Positions 45,703 through 52,566 of a stretch of DNA of 64,000 bases are shown piece after piece; the first letter of the stretch is position 1; each line of letters starts with the position of its first letter. The notes under the pieces were generated by a model. The model had not been told where the DNA came from, searched no databases, and was given only the letters and a program-made list of their open reading frames with translations. Made by a program: the position numbers and the translations under genes. This DNA is from Prevotella sp. MA2016. Its GTDB lineage: Bacteria; Bacteroidota; Bacteroidia; Bacteroidales; Bacteroidaceae. The stretch lies in assembly GCF_000619825.1 (NCBI RefSeq), contig NZ_JHUW01000007.1, forward strand, positions 186,001 to 250,000, read 5' to 3'.

Positions 45703-46461
45703 ATGGGATTTTGTTTTAATTGTCAAACACTAATTCGGGAAATGGTTTGTACAGCAAAATTAGCTGAGGTTAATATCGGAATTGATTTTAATTATAAGGA
45801 AAATGCATTTCGCTATTCTCCTTATTTTACAACGGATACCGCACAGTGTTTATTAACTATATCTCAAGAAAGAATGTCAACAGAAAAGGAAACCTTGCAA
45901 GCTTTATATCCCAAACGCAGTTTTACTTATACTGACGCTGAATATAATGTTTTATATCAAGATATACCTCCAATACTTTTTCAAAATGGTGTTGTTACTT
46001 TTCATGGAGTTCTTATTGAGATGAATAATGATGGTTATCTATTCACTGCAGATTCCGGTGTAGGGAAAAGTACGCATGCAAATCTTTGGGAAAGATACTT
46101 TTGTGGCCAAGCGACAATAATAAATGGCGATAAGCCATTACTCCGAATCTGTGATGACGGGCTTTATGGATATGGTTCTCCATGGATGGGCAAAGAAAAT
46201 ATAGGGATTAATAAACGTGTCAAAATAAAAGCAATTTGTTTCATTTATAGGAATGACAACAATATAATTAGACAAATAGAAAAAGACTCTTATGTTATTG
46301 GAAGTTTAATACAACAAACGATGATAATGGACAAAGGGCAAATATTACTAAAACTCTTTCGATGGTATAAGAAATGTGCAAATTTCGTGAATTTTTATCA
46401 ACTAGGTTGCAATACTAATATTGATGCAGCCGTTGTTGCTTATAATGGTATGAACAGCTAA
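45703..46461 (+). CDS. HPr-kinase-like protein of a peptide-modification cluster
   Basis: About 252 residues from ATG 45703. GTG 45697 is possible, and ATG 45742 would give 239 residues and better match the family's usual N-terminus. The P-loop is FTADSGVGKSTHANLW (about 116-131). Downstream are INGDKPLLRI with a likely metal or base Asp and GYGSPWMGKENIG, a motif of HprK-related kinases of RiPP clusters rather than true HPr kinase; the regular HprK signature and HPr partner are absent. In lasso-peptide clusters such kinases phosphorylate the precursor's C-terminal Ser, and the precursor here does end in Ser. The assignment to that substrate is inference. AT-rich. Confidence 0.75.
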   Translation: MGFCFNCQTLIREMVCTAKLAEVNIGIDFNYKENAFRYSPYFTTDTAQCLLTISQERMSTEKETLQALYPKRSFTYTDAEYNVLYQDIPPILFQNGVVTFHGVLIEMNNDGYLFTADSGVGKSTHANLWERYFCGQATIINGDKPLLRICDDGLYGYGSPWMGKENIGINKRVKIKAICFIYRNDNNIIRQIEKDSYVIGSLIQQTMIMDKGQILLKLFRWYKKCANFVNFYQLGCNTNIDAAVVAYNGMNS

Positions 46462-46462
46462 G

Positions 46463-46981
46463 ATGATGAACATTACTGCTACTACATTAGAAGACTATCT
46501 TGTATCGGAAGGAGTGATAATATACAAGGTCGTTGGTAAAAGCATGGAACCGATGATTCGTCAAAACCGTGATTTAGTTACAATAATTAAAAGAGAACCA
46601 GATGTTAAATGCTCTGAAAACGATGTCGTTTTATTTAAAAAAAACGGGCATTTAGTATTGCATAGGATTGTTAGTGTACTTCCAAATAATAGATATAATA
46701 TATTAGGTGATAATTGTGCAAAGATAGAGAAGAATATAAAGGAAGAAGATATTATTGGTATTATGACTGCATTTTATCGAGATGGAGTGCATTATGATAT
46801 GTCTAATTCGGTTTATATTAATTATGTAAACAGGCTTAGGAAAAATGAGATGATGCGCGTTCGAAGGAAAAGAAGATATGATATGATTGTACATTTATTT
46901 TATTTTTTTCCTGATTGTATTCTTGAGTATATCAAGATAATTGCAAGAAAAATAACCAATTGTCAGTTGAAATTTGAATAG
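46463..46981 (+). CDS. S24/S26-family (SipW/archaeal-type) signal-peptidase-like protease
   Basis: 172 residues, starting one base after the kinase stop. The catalytic pattern fits the Ser-His-Asp form of signal peptidase I: GKSMEPMI (S27), VLHRIVSV (H67) and ILGDNC (D83). The usual N-terminal membrane helix is missing; a hydrophobic stretch appears only near the C-terminus (IVHLFYFFPDCILEYIKII, about 142-160). Proteins of this type recur next to PqqD and HprK-like genes in peptide clusters. Leader removal is the natural guess, but no cleavage motif can be read from the precursor. Confidence 0.75.
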   Translation: MMNITATTLEDYLVSEGVIIYKVVGKSMEPMIRQNRDLVTIIKREPDVKCSENDVVLFKKNGHLVLHRIVSVLPNNRYNILGDNCAKIEKNIKEEDIIGIMTAFYRDGVHYDMSNSVYINYVNRLRKNEMMRVRRKRRYDMIVHLFYFFPDCILEYIKIIARKITNCQLKFE

Positions 46982-46984
46982 ATT

Positions 46985-48319
46985 ATGGAGGGATTTCGCA
47001 TTATTCGAGAAGCATCTTTTGCTGTTATGAGTTTATGTGGTGAACAAAAGTATAATTTTACTCGCCAATATCGTCTTTCTGATTTTATTTTTCGTTGTGA
47101 AATAGGAGACTCTTCTTTATTCTACTCATGCTTAACAGGCGAATTGGTGGAGGTGACAAAACATGAAAAGGCATTCCAGTATTTAGTAAGACATTGGTTT
47201 TATGTAGAGAAAGACTTAAACGAAAAAGAAAACGTACCAAAATTGAGAAAGCTCTTATTAGCGCTCGATAAAAGGGATAAACCTGGTTATAATCGATTTG
47301 AGATACTAACGACTACCAATTGTAATGCAAATTGCAGTTATTGTTATGAAAATGGTTTCAAACAAATGTCAATGAGCAAAGATACTGCAATGAAAGTAGT
47401 ACAATACATTAAGAATAATCTCTGCGGCTTCGAAGCTAACATACGATGGTATGGAGGTGAGCCTTTGATGAATACGAAAGCTATAGATTGGATTTCAGAA
47501 GGCCTTGCAAATCAGGGAATAGCTTTCTCCTCCAAAATGATTAGCAATGGGTATCTTTTTTCAGACAATATTATTCAAAAGGCGACAAAAAATTGGAACT
47601 TAAAAAATGTAAGGATTACTTTAGATGGTGCAGAACAAACACATAACAAAATAAAACAATTTAAAAATACTTCTCAAAGTCCTTTCCTTCATATTATGAA
47701 CAATGTTGAACTCTTATTGAGCGCAGGAGTCTCTGTAACTATTCGAATAAATGTTGAAAAGCATAATGTTGAAGAAATCAAGGAAGTCGTAGATCAGATA
47801 TGTATAAGATTTGGCAAAACAAAACTGCTCGATTTTATGTTTAGGCCATTGTCAAATACAAATAGACTCTCTACGATTGAAAGTAGTGTTGAGGCTCGTC
47901 GGCATATTTACAATAGGATCAATGAGATTAAAACATACTTGTTTGAAAAGGGGATAGGAGTAAATAGCCGAGAACTAACAGGTTTAACCCCTCATTCATG
48001 TTCTGCAGATGACAGAAGGTATTTGTTAATAAAGCCAAATGGCGAATTGGCATTTTGTCCAGAGGATTTTGATGTCAAACAATATGGTTCGATTAGTAAC
48101 GGTGAGTACTGTTTTAGGCCATCATCCTATTATGAATATAGATATGACAAAGGGACTATTTGTAATGATTGTCCACTATATATATGTTGTTACCCAAATA
48201 GTCTATGTCCTGCTTCAAAAAAAACAGTTTGTAATGAAATCCATAAGGATAGTATATTAAAGGACTTAGAGTTGTCAATAAAAAAGGAATATAGAAATTA
48301 TATAATCGTTAATAATTGA
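46985..48319 (+). CDS. Radical SAM/SPASM peptide-modifying enzyme
   Basis: 444 residues. Residues 1-100 are an N-terminal region that may carry leader recognition. The radical SAM [4Fe-4S] motif is C113-x3-C117-x2-C120 (TTNCNANCSYCYENG), followed by the GGEP motif (RWYGGEPLM, about 155-163). The C-terminal SPASM domain is Cys-dense: C339, C358, C376, C393, C396, C401, C402, C408 and C416, enough for two auxiliary clusters. Relatives form thioether, C-C or other side-chain bonds in peptides. The precursor's single Cys and Trp are candidate targets, but the chemistry cannot be predicted. It lies 3 bases after the peptidase stop. Confidence 0.88.
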   Translation: MEGFRIIREASFAVMSLCGEQKYNFTRQYRLSDFIFRCEIGDSSLFYSCLTGELVEVTKHEKAFQYLVRHWFYVEKDLNEKENVPKLRKLLLALDKRDKPGYNRFEILTTTNCNANCSYCYENGFKQMSMSKDTAMKVVQYIKNNLCGFEANIRWYGGEPLMNTKAIDWISEGLANQGIAFSSKMISNGYLFSDNIIQKATKNWNLKNVRITLDGAEQTHNKIKQFKNTSQSPFLHIMNNVELLLSAGVSVTIRINVEKHNVEEIKEVVDQICIRFGKTKLLDFMFRPLSNTNRLSTIESSVEARRHIYNRINEIKTYLFEKGIGVNSRELTGLTPHSCSADDRRYLLIKPNGELAFCPEDFDVKQYGSISNGEYCFRPSSYYEYRYDKGTICNDCPLYICCYPNSLCPASKKTVCNEIHKDSILKDLELSIKKEYRNYIIVNN

Positions 48320-48324
48320 TAATT

Positions 48325-48585
48325 ATGAAATTGCTGAATATTTTTGAGAGTGAAGAGATAAATAACGAAAAAGTTATGGTTTCTCTAGATAGTGATAAAT
48401 TCAATGGGTTGATTAGGGCAAATGATACTGCCGGTTATATTATAGATTGTTTAAAAAACGATACTTCCGAAAATGAATTAATAATAAATATGGTAAAGAA
48501 ATATGGGATTACAGAGGAAAGGGCATCGCTTGGTGTGTCAAGTATCTTAAAACAATTAAGAGAACTTGGGCTTATTATTGAATAA
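48325..48585 (+). CDS. PqqD-like peptide chaperone (RiPP recognition element)
   Basis: 86 residues from ATG 48325; a TTG nine bases earlier is in frame. It has the PqqD pattern: beta strands KVMVSLDSDKFNGLI, then NDTAGYIIDCLKNDTSENEL, and a winged-helix end with SSILKQLRELGLIIE. PqqD-type proteins bind the leader of the precursor and hand it to the radical SAM enzyme encoded immediately upstream. Its presence is the strongest contextual argument that the cluster acts on a ribosomal peptide. Confidence 0.8.
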   Translation: MKLLNIFESEEINNEKVMVSLDSDKFNGLIRANDTAGYIIDCLKNDTSENELIINMVKKYGITEERASLGVSSILKQLRELGLIIE

Positions 48586-48606
48586 AAGATTATCTTTTAA
48601 ATTAAT

Positions 48607-49599
48607 ATGGCATATTCACCAACTGAAGTAAATGAGAAATATTGGCGGAAGCTGACTGAAGCTGCATCCAAGAATTTGCAAGAGAAAATGCATATTCTGG
48701 ATGATGCTGATGGTTTTACCCGTGACGATAGTTTCCTTGGCAATAAGGCATCTAATCACATGATGTATAAACTAGAATCATTGTTTAGTAAAGATGGGCA
48801 TCGTGAGTATGAGTTCCTTGTTGAATACGATATATGGGAGCCTACGGTTGGTATTTATTATGGATGCAAGGGACTTATTCATGAAGGTGAAGTGGACAAG
48901 GAAATAGTTAAGTTTGATGAAGAATGGAATGAAATAATCAACGAAGTTCTTTATGTATTAAACAATACCTTCCCAGAAAAGGACTATACGCATCGTTTTA
49001 AGCCCACAAATAATGCCAACGACAATACCTATTGGCCATTCTGGATATCTCTATATGAAGATGAAGACATAATAGATGTTGCTGCTCGTGCTACAATCAT
49101 TATTCGGAATATCTATCAGAAATACCTCAACGGAACTGTTTTTACTAAGCATGAGATAGAGGAAAAAAATCTCGTAACAAAGACGGCTTTCACGATAGAT
49201 GCATATACAGAGTTTATGTCGTCATTAAAGACAAATGACAACGTTAAGGCTTTTAAGAGGTTTATGGAGTATCTGTCTGCTAATAACCTTATTGAAAGAA
49301 ATGAAACTTACGAGCGCTGCTGGACTGTAAAAATGCAAAATGTTGATTTTGCTTTCTTGTGGGCAGCCTTTTGCGAATATATAGGAATAAAGAAAAAAGA
49401 AGATAAAGCACCTGTACCATGGCAGAATGTTATTAAGATATTTGTAAACAAGGACGGCGAAACATATAAGGATAATCTAAAAAGACAGTACTCTGATCCA
49501 ACTGTTCCTAGCAAGTATGATAAAATGTATGCCAAGAAACAAAAGAAAATAGAAGCTGAAAAAACAATAGTTGAGATTTTCGGCTCAATAAATCGATAG
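48607..49599 (+). CDS. Hypothetical protein, 330 residues
   Basis: Soluble and acidic/aromatic-rich, with no signal peptide or membrane helix. Recognisable features are only compositional: a Tyr/Trp/Glu-rich centre (FLVEYDIWEPTVGIYYGCKG; YWPFWISLYEDEDIID, quoted in part) and a Lys-rich C-terminal helix (DKMYAKKQKKIEAEKTIVEI). It starts 21 bases after the PqqD-like gene, so it could be the last member of that operon, and a strong hairpin follows. Base composition is less AT-rich than the block before it. I do not recognise a family and assign no function. Confidence 0.7.
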   Translation: MAYSPTEVNEKYWRKLTEAASKNLQEKMHILDDADGFTRDDSFLGNKASNHMMYKLESLFSKDGHREYEFLVEYDIWEPTVGIYYGCKGLIHEGEVDKEIVKFDEEWNEIINEVLYVLNNTFPEKDYTHRFKPTNNANDNTYWPFWISLYEDEDIIDVAARATIIIRNIYQKYLNGTVFTKHEIEEKNLVTKTAFTIDAYTEFMSSLKTNDNVKAFKRFMEYLSANNLIERNETYERCWTVKMQNVDFAFLWAAFCEYIGIKKKEDKAPVPWQNVIKIFVNKDGETYKDNLKRQYSDPTVPSKYDKMYAKKQKKIEAEKTIVEIFGSINR

Positions 49600-49612
49600 T
49601 TATAGACGTCTA

Positions 49613-49642
49613 TTGGGTGAACCACAGATTTGCCTACCTTTG
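49613..49642 (+). promoter_or_regulatory. Promoter between the unknown gene and the YaaW-like gene
   Basis: TTG (49613-49615) and TACCTTTG (49635-49642), 19 bases apart. The predicted start of transcription falls inside the adjacent hairpin, so the message would begin with part of it. Confidence 0.6.
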
Positions 49643-49671
49643 CACCAGATTCAAATGAGTCTGGTGCTTTT
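49642..49671 (+). terminator. Terminator of the 330-residue protein gene
   Basis: GCACCAGATTC (49642-49652) pairs with GAGTCTGGTGC (49657-49667) around an AAAT loop, followed by TTTT. Confidence 0.75.
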
Positions 49672-49739
49672 GCATCTATGTATAACATTAAAAGGGTCAG
49701 TAGGATGATCCAGAGAGTAAGACTCTCGAAAAGAATATA

Positions 49740-50684
49740 ATGAAAAAGGGAATTAACGGTTTGTGTAGAATTTGCACTCGCAACTGCAATGACGAGTATT
49801 GCGAAATGGGTAACGATTCGTATGGCAACAACTCGCTTCGCTATATGAATGACTGTGAAGACTTCGTGCTAAAAGAGCAAGATGACGAGAATGAAGATAG
49901 TTTAAACAATAATAATTCACTTAAAAATAATAAAGTTATGGATAAAGATTTGATTTTTCTGCGTAATGCAGACGGTAGCGACCTTAAGGTACTGGTTGAT
50001 TATCTGACAAAAACGAAAGATGGTGAAAACCGTTTTACTGAAAAGCTAACGATGACAGAGAACTACAAGAAGTATTATCCAGATCAATTACAGTTGATGG
50101 CAGAAGACATTGCAGAGGAACTGCAGCTCTATGGTGGTAATACATTCATGAATATCCTAAGAGGACATGGTGTAGAGTATCGCGAATTGCTCATTGATGT
50201 ATGCAAGAAGATGGATGTAAACTTCAACAGTAAAGCTTCTGTCGAGATGATAGAGTACAATCTTCTTCAGAAGATATTGTTAGATTCGCTGGATAATATG
50301 TCGACAGAGGATATGAAGAAACTCCTGGATGAGATGAATATTCCCAACCAAGGTTTTGGTAAGCAGGCTTTTATTGCAGCTTTACAGATGGCGATAAAGA
50401 GAGGAGGCTTCTCTTCCTACAAGATGGCTGTTATCGTTGCAAATGCTGTAAGTAGGGCTTTGTTGGGTAGAGGCTTGACAATAGCGTCGAACGCTGCACT
50501 CACTCGCTGGTTAAGCATCTTTTCAGGCCCTATAGGTTGGACTGTAACCGCTATTTGGACGGCCATCGATATTGCAGGTCCGGCCTACAGAGTGACTATA
50601 CCTGCTGTGGTTCAGGTCGCCTATATGCGTATCAAGATGAACAGCGAAACCGGCGATACAACAAATGACGAATGTGAGGATTAA
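49740..50684 (+). CDS. YaaW-like (UPF0174) protein with a Cys-rich N-terminal head
   Basis: 314 residues. From about residue 67 it matches the DUF3944/YaaW family: DKDLIFLRNADGSDLKVLVD, ELQLYGGNTFMNILRGHGVE, YRELLIDVCKKMDVNF, and a C-terminal Gly/Ala-rich membrane-active-looking segment (RALLGRGLTIASNAALTRWL, SGPIGWTVTAIWTAIDIAGP). Family homologues start near ATG 49938; the first 66 residues are additional: a Cys cluster (CRICTRNCNDEYC) that could bind zinc, then an Asp/Glu/Asn-rich linker. The role of YaaW is not established. It sits at the right edge of the accessory region just before the inverted-repeat hairpin. Confidence 0.75.
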   Translation: MKKGINGLCRICTRNCNDEYCEMGNDSYGNNSLRYMNDCEDFVLKEQDDENEDSLNNNNSLKNNKVMDKDLIFLRNADGSDLKVLVDYLTKTKDGENRFTEKLTMTENYKKYYPDQLQLMAEDIAEELQLYGGNTFMNILRGHGVEYRELLIDVCKKMDVNFNSKASVEMIEYNLLQKILLDSLDNMSTEDMKKLLDEMNIPNQGFGKQAFIAALQMAIKRGGFSSYKMAVIVANAVSRALLGRGLTIASNAALTRWLSIFSGPIGWTVTAIWTAIDIAGPAYRVTIPAVVQVAYMRIKMNSETGDTTNDECED

Positions 50685-50769
50685 AGTTCAATATATAGGT
50701 TTAACAATTTAAACATTTAGATTATGACAACAGAATGTCCATAATGATTGCCGACGTATTTGAAAACGA
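50685..50769 (+). other. Short non-coding stretch after the YaaW-like gene
   Basis: It contains only a five-codon frame (MTTEC plus P) and AT-rich sequence leading to the terminator. Confidence 0.4.
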
Positions 50770-50818
50770 GAAAATCGCAACCCTTCAAAAGGCGTTGCGA
50801 TTTTTTCTTTTATTGTCC
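50770..50818. repeat. Right copy of the inverted repeat; bidirectional terminator
   Basis: GAAAATCGCAACCCTTC pairs internally with the TTGCGATTTTTTC arm. The whole element, to TATTGTCC, is the reverse complement of 44495-44542. Its right end includes the stop codon and last codons (GGQ) of the esterase gene on the minus strand. It ends the YaaW-like gene on the plus strand. Confidence 0.85.
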
Positions 50819-51775
50819 CCCTAAGCGTTCGAAGTATGGGATGATGTCGTCCCAGGTCTTGAAGGTGTCAGAGCCGAACTCTATCAGCGTGGCCATGCCA
50901 TCAACCTTGTGTGTATCTATCAGATAATCGCCATAGAGCAGATGCTTCTGATTGGTAAAAATGGTATGCCCGTAGGCAGGCACGTTGACATATTCATAGA
51001 GCCAAGCGTTCACGTCGGCATAATCCTTGGCATCTACTGTAGCAGGTGCCACGAAATAGAGTTGATAGGTTTCGAGCAACTGACGGATGGCTTTCTGCGA
51101 CGAACTGCGGGGCTTTCCATACGCATCAATGAGCGAACTGGTGCTGATATACACGATGGGGCGCTCTCGGCCTTCTTGCTTGTCGCTCACCCAACGGATG
51201 ACTGGCACCACCGAGTGCATGAACGAGCCGTCGTTCATACGGTGCTCGCCATGAAAACGCACGGCTTGCTGGTAGTGCTGGCGAAACAGGTCGTAGGTGT
51301 TCACAGTGGTATCCTCGTCGCCAAAGAGCCCCCATACATGCTGCTGCTCGGCTTCGCTGGTATCGGCAAAGCACTTTTCGGTGATATCCTTATACTCCTT
51401 GACCAGGGCCTTGGTGACGATAAAATCCTGCACACCATCCTGACGAGGGTTCTGAAAATGCTGGGCACCAATCATGCCGTGCTCCTTCATGGTGTCGCCC
51501 ATCTGCATGGCGGGGTTCACCAGAATACGGTCGAAGCCATGCAGCATCTCGGCATACATGCCACCCATCGAAGTGCCGATAATCAAATCGGGCTTCTCGG
51601 TTTCACACATCTTATATAATAAGTCCATCGCCTCCTCGGGATGGATGGGCAGGTCGGGGGCTATCACCTCGGCCTCAGTCAACACCTCTCGGATACGTGT
51701 CACGGTACCACTCTGACCCGATGAGCCAAAGCCGTGCACATACATCACTTTTTTTCCTTTAAATAAATCCATCAT
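50810..51775 (-). CDS. YqiA-like esterase fused to a degenerate NT5C/HAD-like domain
   Basis: 321 residues. Residues 1-200 are a UPF0227/YqiA alpha/beta hydrolase: KKVMYVHGFGSSGQSGTV, nucleophile IGTSMGGMYAEML (about 83-95), LVNPAMQMG, WGLFGDEDTTVNTYD and a C-terminal His. Residues 208-321 resemble the 5'(3')-deoxyribonucleotidase (NT5C) family: IVYISTSSLIDAYGKPR at the nucleophile strand and YGDYLIDTHKVDG near the end, but the DxD catalytic Asp pair is replaced by S-T-S, so this half looks catalytically dead. The -7 box lies 5 bases before the ATG. The second domain assignment is by pattern only. Confidence 0.7.
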   Translation of the reverse strand: MMDLFKGKKVMYVHGFGSSGQSGTVTRIREVLTEAEVIAPDLPIHPEEAMDLLYKMCETEKPDLIIGTSMGGMYAEMLHGFDRILVNPAMQMGDTMKEHGMIGAQHFQNPRQDGVQDFIVTKALVKEYKDITEKCFADTSEAEQQHVWGLFGDEDTTVNTYDLFRQHYQQAVRFHGEHRMNDGSFMHSVVPVIRWVSDKQEGRERPIVYISTSSLIDAYGKPRSSSQKAIRQLLETYQLYFVAPATVDAKDYADVNAWLYEYVNVPAYGHTIFTNQKHLLYGDYLIDTHKVDGMATLIEFGSDTFKTWDDIIPYFERLGGQ

Positions 51776-51779
51776 GGTG

Positions 51780-51787
51780 CAAAAGTA
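51780..51787 (-). promoter_or_regulatory. -7 promoter box touching the esterase start
   Basis: TACTTTTG on the minus strand, only 5 bases before ATG 51775. It predicts a leaderless message or a start at the internal Met of KKVMYVHG. Confidence 0.55.
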
Positions 51788-51806
51788 CAAAATTACGGCG
51801 AAAAAA

Positions 51807-51838
51807 TTTGCACGAAACGAAATTATTTGTATCTTTGC
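51807..51838 (+). promoter_or_regulatory. Promoter of the aquaporin gene
   Basis: TTTG (51807-51810) and TATCTTTG (51831-51838), 20 bases apart, with a 45-base leader before ATG 51884. Confidence 0.78.
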
Positions 51839-51883
51839 AAGCAAATTTTCATATTAACAATCAACATTTTAAACTGTAGGATT

Positions 51884-52558
51884 ATGAAAAAGTATTTAGC
51901 AGAAATGGTGGGCACGATGGTGCTCGTGTTGATGGGCTGCGGTGTGGCCGTGAGCCTGGGTTGTGATCCTGTTAACAACATCCCCGCTGTGGTAGGCACG
52001 GCATTTGCCTTCGGCCTCTCAGTAGTGGCTATGGCTTATACCATCGGTGGTATCAGCGGCTGCCACATCAATCCTGCCATCACGCTGGGCTGCTATCTGA
52101 GCGGACGTATCAGCGCCAAAGACTGCGGCATGTACATCCTCTTCCAGGTGATTGGTGCCTTCATCGGCTCTCTGCTATTGTATATACTCACTGAGAATGT
52201 GCCAGGACTTGAGGGTACTGGTGCCAACGACCTGCAGGCCAACGTAAGCATGCTGGGCGGACTGCTGGCTGAGATTATCTTCACTTGTGTGTTTGTGCTC
52301 GTGGTATTAGGTGCCACAGCCAAGACCAATGGTGCTACCAACAACTTTGCCGGACTGGCTATCGGCCTGTCGCTGATACTGGTTCACCTGGTTTGCATCC
52401 GCTATACGGGCACATCGGTTAACCCTGCCCGTTCTATTGCTCCTGCCATCTTTGAGGGTGGTTCGGCATTGTCTAATCTGTGGATATTCATCGTGGGTCC
52501 ATTCGCAGGTGGTGCATGCGCTGCCGGCATCTGGAAACTTATTGACATTAAACATTAA
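51884..52558 (+). CDS. MIP-family aquaporin (AqpZ-like)
   Basis: 224 residues from ATG 51884, with six membrane helices. The two half-helix NPA motifs are GCHINPAITLG (about 58-68) and GTSVNPARSIAPAIF (about 178-192). The selectivity-filter Arg follows the second NPA as usual, and a Cys-free aromatic/His pair points to a water channel rather than a glycerol facilitator, though that is a weak inference. The sugar transporter gene follows after 8 bases, suggesting one transcript. Confidence 0.9.
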   Translation: MKKYLAEMVGTMVLVLMGCGVAVSLGCDPVNNIPAVVGTAFAFGLSVVAMAYTIGGISGCHINPAITLGCYLSGRISAKDCGMYILFQVIGAFIGSLLLYILTENVPGLEGTGANDLQANVSMLGGLLAEIIFTCVFVLVVLGATAKTNGATNNFAGLAIGLSLILVHLVCIRYTGTSVNPARSIAPAIFEGGSALSNLWIFIVGPFAGGACAAGIWKLIDIKH

Positions 52559-52566
52559 AGATTATA

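Larger units (their letters stand above)
45301..48590 (+). other. AT-rich accessory gene block
   Basis: By eye the base composition drops sharply at 45301 and returns toward the window average after the PqqD-like gene. All genes in it run on the plus strand with gaps of 1-5 bases between the enzymes, consistent with one acquired operon. Confidence 0.65.

Noticed and set aside
45497..48585. Lasso-peptide cluster
   Set aside because: No B1/B2-type protease with transglutaminase fold and no asparagine-synthetase-like cyclase; the radical SAM enzyme points elsewhere.
50685..50769. Small gene after the YaaW-like ORF
   Set aside because: Only a six-codon frame exists before a stop; no evidence for a gene.
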